Assembly: GCF_019029495.1 (NCBI RefSeq)
Contig: NZ_JAERQM010000002.1
Span: 372,001 to 436,000 of the forward strand
Source of the DNA: Falsiroseomonas oleicola
GTDB taxonomy: Bacteria; Pseudomonadota; Alphaproteobacteria; Acetobacterales; Acetobacteraceae
Direction of reading: 5' to 3'
DNA: 64,000 nucleotides
Below, piece after piece: positions 43,658 to 52,720 of the stretch. Numbering within the stretch: the first letter of the stretch is position 1; every line of letters begins with the position of its first letter. The notes beneath the pieces were generated by a model. The model was given only the letters and a program-made list of their open reading frames with translations, was not told the origin of the DNA and searched no databases. Position numbers and translations under genes: made by a program.

Positions 43658-45309
43658 GCCGGCGCGCTCCAGCGCACCGGCACCGGCACCAGCCGCCCGG
43701 CCTCGACCTCCGCCGCCACGCCGCGCTTCAGGATCTTGCCGCTGGCCGTCAAGGGAATCTCCGGCAGGTCGAGGAAGAATTCCGGCATGTCGTAGCGCGA
43801 CAGGCCAGCGGCATCGAGATGCGCGAGCAGCGCCTCCGCCGTCACCTCCTGCCCTGGCCTGCGCATCACCGCGAGGCACACCTTCTCCCCCAGCCGCGCA
43901 TCCGCCACCGGCAGCGCGGCGGCGCGGGCGATGGCGGGGTGCTGCATGGCCAGCGTCTCGATCTTCGCGGGGAAGATGTTGTGGCCACCGCGGATGATCA
44001 CATCCTTCTTGCGGCCGGTGATGCGGATGTAACCGCCCTCGTCCACCCAGCCGAGATCGCCGGTCAGGAACCAGCCCGCGCGATTGAAGCTGTCCTCGGT
44101 CGAGGCCTGGTCGTCGAAATAGCCGAGCATCAGGCTGGTGCCGCGCCCGGCGATCTGGCCGACCTCGCCCGGCGGCAGCGCCTGATCCGGATCGTCGCGG
44201 GAGACGACCTGAATCTCATAGCCCGGCGCCGGGCGGCCGGAACTGCCAGTGATCAGCGCGGGATCGTCGCCGGGCAGGGTGTAGTGGGTGGAGCAGGCCT
44301 CCGTCATGCCATAGCCCGATTGCGGCGTGACGCCATGCGCCAGCAGATCCGCCACCACCTGCGGCGGCGCCGCGGCGCCGGAGATGCGGAAGCCGCGCAG
44401 CGCGCCGATGCGGGTCGCGTTGCGGCGCTTCAACTCCGAGAGCAGGTCGATCGCATGGGTCGGCACGCCGACAAGGAAGGTGGTGCCGGTCTCCACCAGC
44501 CGGTCGAGCAGCGATCCGCCACGCGGCAGGTCGGGCAGCACCAGCTCGCAACCCGCTTCCACCGCCATCACCATGCAGCCGAAGCCGAGATTGTGGCTGA
44601 GCGGGCTCAAGGTCGCGATCACGTCGCGCGCATCCAGCGACCAGTCGGCGAGGATGGCACGCGCATTGGCCAGCACGGTGTTGTCGCTGTGCATCACGCC
44701 CTTCGGCGCCGCCGTGGTGCCGGAGGTGAAGGCCAGATAGAGCACGCCGTCCGGATGCCCCACAGGCGCTGCCTCCGTCGCGGTTGCCAAGGCCGGCCCC
44801 GCCCAGGCCTGCCGCGCATCCGGCGACAGTTTGGCCATTTGGTGCACCCGCTTCAACGAGGGGATGTCGCGGATACGCGCGAAAATGTCGTGCCGGGACG
44901 CATCGGCGCCGTAGCCTTCCTCCGCGATCAGCGCGGCGGCGCGCATGCGGGACAGCAGTTCCACCACTTCGCCGACCGTGTGGTCGCGATGCAGGGAAGG
45001 GCAGCAGACCAGCCCGTCGCGCGAACAGGCCAGCAGCGCCACCAGCGTCTCGATCCGGCTCGGCAGCCAAACGGCGACGCGCTGGCCCGGGCGCAGCCCC
45101 GCCGCGCGCAGATCGGCGGCCAGCGCATCCGCCGCATCCACCATCGCGCGCCAGGTGATGGCGCGCTGGCGATCGCGCATGGCGATGGAGTCCGGCGCGC
45201 GCGCGGCCTGCGCCACGGCCCTGGCATGCAAGCTGTGTGGTTGCCAGAAACCCGTGTCATAGCCTTGCCGCAGGCGTTCCGGGCTGAGCGTGGTCAACAG
45301 ACTTGTCAT
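43654..45309 (-). CDS. AMP-forming acyl-CoA ligase
   Basis: A 551-residue adenylate-forming enzyme that activates a carboxylic acid with ATP and CoA. Core motifs are intact: YLAFTSGTTAAPKGVMHSD (P-loop), GYGMTEACSTH, GWFLTGDLGWVDEGGYIRITGRKKDVIIRGG, and the C-terminal lysine motif PLTASGKILK. The N-terminus YDTGFWQPHSLHARAVAQAA is common in fatty- or aryl-acid ligases of this group. First gene of a three-gene minus operon, divergent from the GntR regulator with a 164-base shared control region containing the proposed operator. Confidence 0.9.
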   Translation of the reverse strand: MTSLLTTLSPERLRQGYDTGFWQPHSLHARAVAQAARAPDSIAMRDRQRAITWRAMVDAADALAADLRAAGLRPGQRVAVWLPSRIETLVALLACSRDGLVCCPSLHRDHTVGEVVELLSRMRAAALIAEEGYGADASRHDIFARIRDIPSLKRVHQMAKLSPDARQAWAGPALATATEAAPVGHPDGVLYLAFTSGTTAAPKGVMHSDNTVLANARAILADWSLDARDVIATLSPLSHNLGFGCMVMAVEAGCELVLPDLPRGGSLLDRLVETGTTFLVGVPTHAIDLLSELKRRNATRIGALRGFRISGAAAPPQVVADLLAHGVTPQSGYGMTEACSTHYTLPGDDPALITGSSGRPAPGYEIQVVSRDDPDQALPPGEVGQIAGRGTSLMLGYFDDQASTEDSFNRAGWFLTGDLGWVDEGGYIRITGRKKDVIIRGGHNIFPAKIETLAMQHPAIARAAALPVADARLGEKVCLAVMRRPGQEVTAEALLAHLDAAGLSRYDMPEFFLDLPEIPLTASGKILKRGVAAEVEAGRLVPVPVRWSAPA

Positions 45310-45365
45310 CAGGAATGGATGCCGGATGTGCGCGGCGCGAGGGGTGCGGGGCGCTGGGTGAAGGA

Positions 45366-45379
45366 ATTATCCTGACATT
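45366..45379 (+). promoter_or_regulatory. Candidate operator, regulator/ligase intergenic region
   Basis: The 14-mer ATTATCCTGACATT matches ATTGTCAGGACATT upstream of the ThDP-enzyme gene at 11 of 14 positions, in the same orientation. The centre is a TNTC-N2-GACA near-palindrome, a plausible site for a dimeric GntR-family repressor. It lies between the divergent ligase and regulator genes, so it could control both. Confidence 0.45.
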
Positions 45380-45473
45380 TAACCATGTCGTTGCGGCCGC
45401 CTGTCAACCATCTTCCCCCCATGTTGCGGCGCAGCTAATCTCGACCACAGGATACGACAGGAGTCTGTGGTCC

Positions 45474-46331
45474 GTGAGCTCTCCCGCCCGACGCAACCCG
45501 TCCGCGATGCCGGCGCCCGCCGCCGCGCCGCCAACCCCGTCGCCGGGCAGTCGGGGTACGGCGCGCGCTTTCGTGCTGGGTCGCGTCGCGCCGTTGAATC
45601 CCGCCCATGCCATGCCGCTCTACATGCAGCTTGCCGAACGTTTCGTAGCCCTGGTGTCGCAGGGACAGGATGCGCTGGTGGGGCAGTCGCTGCCGACCGA
45701 AAGCGAATGCATGGCGCATTTCGGCATCAGCCGGCCAACCGTGCGCCAGGCCATGGCGCATCTGGCGAATCTCGGCCTCATCACCCGTGGTCGCGGCCGC
45801 GGCACCTTCGTCGCGCCGCGCCGTCTCGACCATGACCTCAGCCTGGCCTTCGAGGATGAGGCGCGCAACGCGCGCAAACGTGTTTCCTTCCAGGTGCTGG
45901 ACCGCCGCACCGTGCTGGCCCCCGCAACGGTGCGCGCGGCGCTCGACCTGCCCGCCGGGGCGGAGGTGGAGATGGTGGAGCGGTTGCGGTTGCTGGATGG
46001 CGAGGTCTTCGGCCATGAGCTGCGCTACCTGCCGACCGCCATCGCCCGCCATGTGACGGCGCGCATGCTGGAGCGCCAGGCGGTGAACACGCTGCTGCGC
46101 GCGGCGGTGGGGGAGGCGCCGAAGCGCATGCGCCTGGTTGTCCGCAGCGTGCCGGCGGATACGCGCATCGCCCGCCTGCTCGGCGTGAAGCGCGGCATGC
46201 CGCTGCTGGAAAGCGAGCATGTCTACCGGCTTGCCTCGGGCGCGCCGGTGCTGTGCGGCTTCGTGCGCTTCCACGGCGACCGCTTCCAGTTCATCGCGGA
46301 GGCCGAGATCCGCAGCGAGGCGCAGCTCTGA
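45474..46331 (+). CDS. GntR-family regulator with UTRA ligand domain (HutC subfamily)
   Basis: A 285-residue repressor-type regulator. The winged helix-turn-helix (about residues 40-110) includes PLYMQLAERFVALV, LPTESECMAHFGISRPTVRQAM and GLITRGRGRGTFV. The UTRA effector-binding domain follows (about 125-280), with PAGAEVEMVERLRLLDGEVFGHELRYL and MPLLESEHVYRLASGAPV. Start: GTG at 45474 is preceded by AGGAG 10 bases upstream and is preferred over ATG 45507. It probably controls the ThDP/molybdenum-hydroxylase operon downstream and perhaps the divergent ligase operon, through the 14-base motif found in both control regions. Confidence 0.88.
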   Translation: MSSPARRNPSAMPAPAAAPPTPSPGSRGTARAFVLGRVAPLNPAHAMPLYMQLAERFVALVSQGQDALVGQSLPTESECMAHFGISRPTVRQAMAHLANLGLITRGRGRGTFVAPRRLDHDLSLAFEDEARNARKRVSFQVLDRRTVLAPATVRAALDLPAGAEVEMVERLRLLDGEVFGHELRYLPTAIARHVTARMLERQAVNTLLRAAVGEAPKRMRLVVRSVPADTRIARLLGVKRGMPLLESEHVYRLASGAPVLCGFVRFHGDRFQFIAEAEIRSEAQL

Positions 46332-46366
46332 TCCCGCCTGCGCCGCCTGCCTGACATCATCGCCCC

Positions 46367-46397
46367 TTGACGCCGCCGCCCTGCGCCGTCCTATTGT
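46367..46397 (+). promoter_or_regulatory. Candidate promoter of the ThDP/hydroxylase operon
   Basis: TTGACG (46367-46372), 19 bases, TATTGT (46392-46397). The spacing is on the long side and the -10 matches consensus at 4 of 6 positions. The -10 overlaps the candidate operator, as expected for repression. Weak evidence on its own. Confidence 0.35.
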
Positions 46398-46406
46398 CAG
46401 GACATT
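46393..46406 (+). promoter_or_regulatory. Candidate operator upstream of the ThDP-enzyme gene
   Basis: ATTGTCAGGACATT contains the perfect palindrome TGTC-AG-GACA (46395-46404), 24 bases before the ATG. It shares 11 of 14 bases with the site at 45366-45379. The heptamer CTGACAT of that site recurs at 46351-46357, a possible extra half-site. Confidence 0.5.
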
Positions 46407-46430
46407 CACGCAACAGGCGCGGGACAGGGC

Positions 46431-48248
46431 ATGCCGCCGGACAGCAGGATACCGAATGCGCTGCCGAATGACGGGCCGGGGGCGATCGACCGCCCGGCGC
46501 CGCTGACCCAGCCGGAGACGGCCTGGGGCAGCGATGCTGTGGCCGACATGCTGCGCGCGCTGGGCGTGCCCTATGTGCCGCTGAACCCGGGGGCGTCGTT
46601 CCGCGGGCTGCATGACAGCCTGGTCAACCACCTGGGCAACCGCGACCCCCAGATGCTGCTCTGCCTGCATGAGGAACATGCGGTGTCCATCGCGCATGGC
46701 TGGGCGAAGGTGACGGGCAACCCGCTGGCGGTGGTGCTGCACAGCAATGTCGGGCTGATGCATGGCAGCATGGCGATCTTCAACGCCTGGTGCGACCGCG
46801 TGCCGATGATCGTGCTGGGCGCCACCGGCCCGGTGGATGCGGCGCGGCGGCGGCCCTGGATCGACTGGATCCACACCGCGCAGGACCAGGGCGCGCTGGT
46901 GCGCAATTTCTGCAAATGGGACGACCAGCCGGCCTCCGTGCCCGCCGCCGTCGAGTCCCTGCTGCGCGCCAACCAGATCGCGACGACCGCGCCGCAGGGG
47001 CCGGTCTATATCAACCTCGACGTTTCCTTGCAGGAGGAAGCGGCGCCGGCGCCGCTGGTGGTGCCGCCCGTCGCCCGCTACCGCGCGCCGGAATCGCCGG
47101 TGCCGTCCCCGAAGCTGGTTGCGGAAGCCGCGGCGCTGCTGCGGGGCGCGCAGCGGCCCGTGATCCTGATGGGCCGTGTCTCCCGCAACCAGGACGACTG
47201 GGACCGGCGCGTAGCCCTGGCGGAAAGGCTGGGCGCGACCGTGGTGACGGACCTGAAGGCCGGCGCCGCCTTCCCCAGCACCCATCCGCTGCACGGCCCG
47301 CCACCGAGCGGCTTCCTGACGCCCGCCAATGCCGCCGTGCTGCGGGACGCCGATGTGATCCTGGCGCTGGACTGCATCGACCTGGCCGGCACCTGCAAGC
47401 TGGTCTGGGACGGGCAGCCGCCGCCGGCGAAGATCATTCGGGCCTCGGTGGACCAGTTGATCCACAATGCCTGGTCGATGGACTACCAGGGCCTGCCGCC
47501 GGCCGATGTCTATCTGCTCTGTGAGCCGGATGCCGCGGTCGCGGCGCTGCTCGATGCCCTGGCCGATCTTTCGGCGCGCGCGCTGCCGGCGGCCGTCGCA
47601 CGCCCCTGGCCGGCGCCGACGGCGGACAATGAGATCGGCCTGCCAGAGCTGGCCAGCGCCCTGCGCGCCGCGCTGGGGGAGACACCGACGACGCTGGTGC
47701 GCGTCACCATCTCCTGGCCCGGCACGCTGTGGGATTTCGGTGGGCCGCTGGATTTCCTCGGCGGCGATGGCGGGGCGGGGCTGGGCTCCGGGCCGGGGCT
47801 GGCCATCGGCGCGGCGCTGGCCCTGCGGGGCAGCGGGCGGGTGCCGGTGGCGGTGCTGGGCGATGGCGACTTCATGATGGGCGCGACGGCGCTGTGGACC
47901 GCCGCGCGTTACCGCATTCCCGGGCTGATCGTGGTTGCCAACAACCGTTCCAATTTCAATGACGAGCTGCACCAGGAACGCGTGGCGCTGACGCGCGGCC
48001 GGCCGGTGGAAAACCGTAGCATCGGCCAGGCGATCGCCGGGCCGGATATCGACATCGCCGCGCTGGTGCGCGCGCAGGGCGCCGTGGGGCTCGGCCCGGT
48101 GAGCGATCCGGCGGCGCTGGAGGGCGTGTTCCGGGACGCGCTGGCACAGGTGGCGGAAGGCCATTTCGTCGTCGTCGATGTGCGCATCCGCCCGGGCTAC
48201 GAGGTCGCCACCGCCAGCGGCATGATGCAGCGCGGCGCCAAGGCATGA
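46431..48248 (+). CDS. ThDP-dependent decarboxylase/acetolactate synthase-like enzyme
   Basis: A 605-residue three-domain thiamine-diphosphate enzyme. LHEEHAVSIAHGWA holds the activating glutamate (E81 by alignment with benzoylformate decarboxylase). The ThDP motif GDG (477-479) ... NN (504-505) has the normal spacing. SWPGTLWDFGGPLDFLGGDGGAGLGSGPG precedes it. The group includes benzoylformate decarboxylase, oxalyl-CoA decarboxylase and acetolactate synthase; the family cannot give the substrate. It heads the operon, with a 4-base overlap into the first FAD subunit. A 2-oxoacid decarboxylase making an aldehyde that the hydroxylases oxidise is one possible scheme. Confidence 0.85.
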   Translation: MPPDSRIPNALPNDGPGAIDRPAPLTQPETAWGSDAVADMLRALGVPYVPLNPGASFRGLHDSLVNHLGNRDPQMLLCLHEEHAVSIAHGWAKVTGNPLAVVLHSNVGLMHGSMAIFNAWCDRVPMIVLGATGPVDAARRRPWIDWIHTAQDQGALVRNFCKWDDQPASVPAAVESLLRANQIATTAPQGPVYINLDVSLQEEAAPAPLVVPPVARYRAPESPVPSPKLVAEAAALLRGAQRPVILMGRVSRNQDDWDRRVALAERLGATVVTDLKAGAAFPSTHPLHGPPPSGFLTPANAAVLRDADVILALDCIDLAGTCKLVWDGQPPPAKIIRASVDQLIHNAWSMDYQGLPPADVYLLCEPDAAVAALLDALADLSARALPAAVARPWPAPTADNEIGLPELASALRAALGETPTTLVRVTISWPGTLWDFGGPLDFLGGDGGAGLGSGPGLAIGAALALRGSGRVPVAVLGDGDFMMGATALWTAARYRIPGLIVVANNRSNFNDELHQERVALTRGRPVENRSIGQAIAGPDIDIAALVRAQGAVGLGPVSDPAALEGVFRDALAQVAEGHFVVVDVRIRPGYEVATASGMMQRGAKA

Positions 48249-49096
48249 AGCCCGCGCCCTTCGACTGGCACGCGCCCACCACGCTGGCGGAGGCCGCTTC
48301 CCTGCTGGCGCGGCTGGCGCCGGAGGATGGACGCGTGCTGGCCGGCGGGCAGAGCCTGCTGCCGGCGATGGCGTTGCGCGTGGCGCGGCCGCCGCATCTT
48401 GTGGACATCAACCGCGTCGCCGGCCTGGACGTTCTGGCGGTGGAGGGCGGGTTGCTGCGCATCGGCGCGGTGGTGCGCCATGTGGCCTTCGAGAAGCCGG
48501 TCGCGCCGGGGCCGCTGGGCGCCCTGCTGGCGGAGGTGGTGCGCCACATCGCCCATTGGCCGATCCGCCAGCGCGGCACCTTCTGTGGCAGCCTGTGCCA
48601 TGCCGATCCCGCCGCCGAATGGCCGCTGGTGGCGGTGGTGCTCGAGGCGGTGATGCTGGCGCATTCGCTGCGTGGCGACCGGCGCATCGCGGCAGTGGAT
48701 TTTCTGCGCGGGTTGCTGGACACGGCGCTGGCACCGGATGAACTGCTGCGCGGCGTCGAGATTCCATTGCTGCCGCAGGATGCGTGCTGGGGCTTTGTCG
48801 AGGTCAGCCGCCGCGCCGGCGACTTCGCCCAGGCCATGGCACTGGTGGTGCTGCGCCTGGACGCGCAGGGGCGCATTGTGACGCCGCGCGTGGGGATTGG
48901 CGGGGTGGAGGCGGTGCCGCGCCGCCTGGCGGTCGTTGAAGCCGTGTTGGAAGGCCAGACGCCCTCCGCCGCGCTATTCGCCGCGGCGGCGGAGGCCGCG
49001 GCCGGGGCAGTCGATCCGATGGAGGATGCGGCGTATCGCCGCGCCTTGACCCGCACCGTGACGTTGCGCGCGCTGCATCAGGCCTGCCCGGCATGA
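48245..49096 (+). CDS. Molybdenum hydroxylase FAD subunit, set 1
   Basis: A 283-residue CoxM-type FAD subunit. The motifs are LAGGQSLLPAMALRVARPPHLVDIN and RQRGTFCGSLCHADPAAEWPL; the second deviates from the common TIGGS form with TFCGS. The C-terminal domain is complete (RRAGDFAQAMALVVLRL, GIGGVEAVPRR). Overlaps by 4 bases on both sides show it is translated in series with the ThDP enzyme and the iron-sulfur subunit. It belongs with the S and L subunits that follow. Confidence 0.9.
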   Translation: MKPAPFDWHAPTTLAEAASLLARLAPEDGRVLAGGQSLLPAMALRVARPPHLVDINRVAGLDVLAVEGGLLRIGAVVRHVAFEKPVAPGPLGALLAEVVRHIAHWPIRQRGTFCGSLCHADPAAEWPLVAVVLEAVMLAHSLRGDRRIAAVDFLRGLLDTALAPDELLRGVEIPLLPQDACWGFVEVSRRAGDFAQAMALVVLRLDAQGRIVTPRVGIGGVEAVPRRLAVVEAVLEGQTPSAALFAAAAEAAAGAVDPMEDAAYRRALTRTVTLRALHQACPA

Positions 49097-49563
49097 AGGA
49101 CCATGCCCTGACCCTGACGGTGAATGGCGCGGCCCATCGCATCACCGTCCCCGCGCGCCGCAGCCTGGCCGATGCGCTGCGCGAGGATTGCGGGCTGACC
49201 GGAACACATCTGGGTTGCGAGCATGGCGTCTGCGGTGCCTGCACCGTGCTGGTGGATGGCGCGCCGATCCGTGCCTGTCTGATGCTCGCGGTGCAGGCGG
49301 AGGGCGCGGAAATCCGCACCGTGGAGGGACTGGCCTCCGGCGGCACGCTGAACCCCTTGCAACAGGCCTTCACCGACCACCACGCGCTGCAATGCGGTTT
49401 CTGCACGCCGGGCTTCCTGATGCTCGCCACCGCGATGCTGGAGGAGAATCCGGCGATGGAGGAGGCGGAGATGGTGGACCGGCTTTCCGCGAACCTCTGC
49501 CGCTGCACCGGCTACACCAATATCCTGAGGGCGGTTCAGGCCGTCGCGGCGGCGCGGCGATGA
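49093..49563 (+). CDS. Molybdenum hydroxylase [2Fe-2S] subunit, set 1
   Basis: A 156-residue CoxS-type subunit with the two cluster sites CEHGVCGACTVLVDGAPIRAC and CGFCTPGF ... NLCRCTGY. The sequence is close to that of the set-2 subunit at 52717, especially RRSLADALREDCGLTGTHLGCEHG, suggesting that the two sets arose by duplication or by joint recruitment from one subfamily. ATGA overlaps at both ends. Confidence 0.93.
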   Translation: MKDHALTLTVNGAAHRITVPARRSLADALREDCGLTGTHLGCEHGVCGACTVLVDGAPIRACLMLAVQAEGAEIRTVEGLASGGTLNPLQQAFTDHHALQCGFCTPGFLMLATAMLEENPAMEEAEMVDRLSANLCRCTGYTNILRAVQAVAAARR

Positions 49564-51860
49564 GCGTCTTCGGGCAAAGCGTGATGCGGCTGGAGGATGC
49601 GCCGCTGCTGCGCGGCGAGGGCGCCTTCGCGGCCGATATCGACTTCCCTCGCCAGATCCATATGCGCGTGGTGCGGGCGGAAATGGCGCATGCGCGGTTG
49701 GTCTCGGTCGATGTCACGCCGGCGCTCGATCTACCGGGCGTGATCGCGGCCTGGTCGGCCGCGGACGTGGCGGAGGTGCCGCCGATTCCCTTCCGCGCCA
49801 CCAAGGTGCGCGGGCTGGAACCCTATTGCCAGCCGATCCTCGCCCAGGGCCGCGTGCGCTATGTAGGCGAGCCGGTGGCGGTGATCTTTGCCGAGGATGC
49901 GGCGGTGGCGGAGGATGCCGCCGACCTCGTTCTGGTGGAGCTGGAGGAACTGCCGGCGCTGCTGGACGCCGCGGCCGAGCCCACTGATTTCGACGCGACG
50001 CGGAACACTGAACCCACCATCGTCCGCAAATCCTATGGCGAGCTCGACGCTGCCTTTCGTGACGCGCATGTGGTGGTGGCGCTGGACCTCGCCATCGGGC
50101 GGCATTCCGGCGTGCCGATGGAAACGCGCGGCGCCATCGCCCGCTACGATGCGGCGCAGGATGTGCTGGAACTGCATGGTACGGCGAAGAAGCAGCATTG
50201 GAACCGCGACGAGATCGCCCGCCTGCTCGGCCGGGCGCCGTCCTCCGTGCATCTCTTCGAGGGCCATGTCGGCGGTGGCTTCGGTGTGCGGGGGGAGCTG
50301 TATCCCGAGGACCTGTTGGTATGCCTCGCGGCGCTGCGTCTGCGCCGGCCGGTGAAGTGGATCGAGGACCGGCGGGAACATCTGGTCGCGACGAATCATT
50401 CGCGGGAACAGCGGCACCGGATTCGCGCGGCGGTGGATGCGGAGGGGCGCATCCTTGCCATCGACAATGTCTTCTTCCACGACCAGGGCGCCTATATCCG
50501 AACCCATGGCGCGCGGGTGGCGGATATGTCCGCCGGGCTGCTGCTCGGCCCGTATCGCGTGCCGGCCTATCGTGCCACCGGCCATTTTCGCCTGACCAAC
50601 AAGACGCCCGCGGCGACCTACCGTTCCCCCGGCCGCTTCGAAGGCAGCTTTGTGCGGGAACGGCTGATGGATGCCATCGCTGCACGCTGCGGCTTGGACC
50701 GTGTTGAGGTGCGGCGACGCAATTTTGTCGATGTGTCGGAGATGCCCTATGCGCGGCCACTGGATGCGCTGGGCACGGATGTGGTGCTGGATTCCGGCGA
50801 CTATGCGCTGCTGCTGGACAAGGCGCTGGCACGTTTCGGATGGGATGCGCGGGTGGCCGATGTGGCGCGGCGGCGCGCGGCTGGCGAGTCCGTCGGGCTC
50901 GGGCTGGGCGTATTCGTGGAGAAAAGCGGGCTCGGTCCTTCGGACGGCGTGCGCATGACGGTGGATGCGACCGGTGCGGTGGAGCTGGTGACGGGCGCGG
51001 CTTCGGTCGGGCAGGGGGTGGAGACGGCGCTGGCGCAGATCGCGGCGGCGGCGCTCGGTGTGGATTACCGGCGTGTGCGCGTGGTGCGCGGTCGCACGGA
51101 TCGCATCGAGTTCGGCAGCGGCGCCCATGCCTCCCGCGTCACCGTCATGTCCGGCTCCGCGACGCATCAGGCGGGGCTGGCGTTGGCGGCGCTGGCGAAG
51201 CAGACGGCGGCGGCGTTGTTGCAGACGCCGGAAGATGCGCTGGAGATTGTCGATGGCGTGGTGCGCCGTGTTGATACGCCGGAGGGTGCCTCCGTCACGC
51301 TGGGCGAAGTCGCGCGCGCCCTGGCGCCAGGAACAAAGCTGTCGCGCGACCGTGCGACGCCGGGGCTGACGGTGGAGAGTTGGTTCCACAGCGATCACAT
51401 GGCCTATCCCTATGGCGTGCATCTGGCGCAGGTGGCGCTGGATCGTGGTACCGGGCAGGTGAAGGTGGAGCATTACCTGGTGGGTTATGATGTCGGCCGC
51501 GCGGTGAATCCGATGCTGGTCGAAGGCCAGATCGCCGGCGGCTTTGCGCAGGGTCTCGGCGGCGCGCTCTATGAGGAATTCCGCTACGACGAACGCGGCC
51601 AGCCGCTCTCCACCACCTTCGCGGATTACCTGATGCCGACCATCGCGGAGATGCCGCCGCTGGACATCCTGGTGACGGAGGATGCGCCGAGCCCGCTGAA
51701 CCCGATCGGCGTGAAGGGCGCGGGGGAGGGTGGCACCAACGCCGTCGGCGCCGCCATCGCCTCCGCCGTCGATGATGCGCTGGGTGGTCGCGGCCAGGTC
51801 ACGCAGCTTCCGATCATGCCGCGCGACGTGCTGCGCTTCCTGGCGGAGGGTGCGGCATGA
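49560..51860 (+). CDS. Molybdenum hydroxylase large subunit, set 1
   Basis: A 766-residue molybdopterin subunit. MSVFGQSVMRLEDAPLLRGEGAFAADI is a normal start. GGGFGVRGELYPED and ATYRSPGRFEGSFVRERLMDAIA are cofactor contacts, and GVKGAGEGGTNAVGAA carries the catalytic glutamate. TYRSPGR replaces the AYxCSFR loop of CO dehydrogenase, so it is not a CO-oxidising enzyme. It overlaps the set-2 FAD gene by 4 bases, so both sets are on one transcript. The chemistry is probably hydroxylation of an N-heterocycle or oxidation of an aldehyde. Confidence 0.92.
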   Translation: MSVFGQSVMRLEDAPLLRGEGAFAADIDFPRQIHMRVVRAEMAHARLVSVDVTPALDLPGVIAAWSAADVAEVPPIPFRATKVRGLEPYCQPILAQGRVRYVGEPVAVIFAEDAAVAEDAADLVLVELEELPALLDAAAEPTDFDATRNTEPTIVRKSYGELDAAFRDAHVVVALDLAIGRHSGVPMETRGAIARYDAAQDVLELHGTAKKQHWNRDEIARLLGRAPSSVHLFEGHVGGGFGVRGELYPEDLLVCLAALRLRRPVKWIEDRREHLVATNHSREQRHRIRAAVDAEGRILAIDNVFFHDQGAYIRTHGARVADMSAGLLLGPYRVPAYRATGHFRLTNKTPAATYRSPGRFEGSFVRERLMDAIAARCGLDRVEVRRRNFVDVSEMPYARPLDALGTDVVLDSGDYALLLDKALARFGWDARVADVARRRAAGESVGLGLGVFVEKSGLGPSDGVRMTVDATGAVELVTGAASVGQGVETALAQIAAAALGVDYRRVRVVRGRTDRIEFGSGAHASRVTVMSGSATHQAGLALAALAKQTAAALLQTPEDALEIVDGVVRRVDTPEGASVTLGEVARALAPGTKLSRDRATPGLTVESWFHSDHMAYPYGVHLAQVALDRGTGQVKVEHYLVGYDVGRAVNPMLVEGQIAGGFAQGLGGALYEEFRYDERGQPLSTTFADYLMPTIAEMPPLDILVTEDAPSPLNPIGVKGAGEGGTNAVGAAIASAVDDALGGRGQVTQLPIMPRDVLRFLAEGAA

Positions 51861-52720
51861 AGGCGCCGGCCTTCGAATATCACGATCCGACGACGCTGGC
51901 GGAGGCGATCGCCCTGCTCTGTCGGCTGGAGAATGCGCGGCCGCTGGCCGGCGGGCAGTCGCTGATGCCGATGCTGAACATGCGCTTCGTACAGCCGGAC
52001 CATGTGGTCGATCTCAACCGCATCGCCGAGCTATCGGGCATTCGCGTGCTGCCCGATGGCGCGCTGGAGATCGGCGCGATGACGCGGCAGCGCGACATCG
52101 AACGTGATGCGCGCGTCGCCCAGGCCTGCCCGCTGATGGTGGAGGCGCTGGCGCAGGTCGGCCATAGGCAGACGCGCAATCGCGGCACCATCGGCGGATC
52201 GCTCTGCCACATGGACCCGGCGGCGGAACTGCCGCTGGTCTGCGCGGCGGTGGATGCGGTCGTGCGGATCGCCGGGCCGGGCGGCGAAAGGGAGATTCCC
52301 TTCGCCGAATTTCCGCTGGGCTACATGACTCCCGCGGTGGGGCCTGACGAGTTGCTGGTCGGTCTGCATGTGCCGGCGGCGCCGAAGGGGCAGGGGCATG
52401 CCTTCCTGGAATTCGCACGTCGGCACGGCGACTTCGCCATCGTCGCCGTGGCGGTGCTGCTGGACCCCGGGCCGGATGGGCGCGTGGCGCGCGCCTCCGT
52501 CGCGCTCGGCGGTGTCGGCCCGGCGCCACTGCGGCTCGCGGAGGCGGAGGCGCTGCTGCGCGGCACGGCGGTGGAGGACGACGCCATCGCCCGCGCCCTG
52601 GCCACCACAGCATCGCTCGATCCGATGGAGGATGCGCTGGTGCCCGGCTGGTATCGCCGCCACCTGGCCGGCGTGCTGCTCGGCCGCGCGCTGGGCATCG
52701 CCCGGGAGCGCATGGCATGA
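51857..52720 (+). CDS. Molybdenum hydroxylase FAD subunit, set 2
   Basis: A 287-residue CoxM-type subunit, the most canonical in the window: LAGGQSLMPMLNMRFVQPDHVVDLNRI, RNRGTIGGSLCHMDPAAELPL, then FARRHGDFAIVAVAVLLDPG and ASVALGGVGPAPLRLAEAEALLRG. The C-terminal helix ends YRRHLAGVLLGRAL. It begins in the last codon of set-1 large subunit and ends in the first codon of its own iron-sulfur subunit. Confidence 0.93.
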   Translation: MKAPAFEYHDPTTLAEAIALLCRLENARPLAGGQSLMPMLNMRFVQPDHVVDLNRIAELSGIRVLPDGALEIGAMTRQRDIERDARVAQACPLMVEALAQVGHRQTRNRGTIGGSLCHMDPAAELPLVCAAVDAVVRIAGPGGEREIPFAEFPLGYMTPAVGPDELLVGLHVPAAPKGQGHAFLEFARRHGDFAIVAVAVLLDPGPDGRVARASVALGGVGPAPLRLAEAEALLRGTAVEDDAIARALATTASLDPMEDALVPGWYRRHLAGVLLGRALGIARERMA

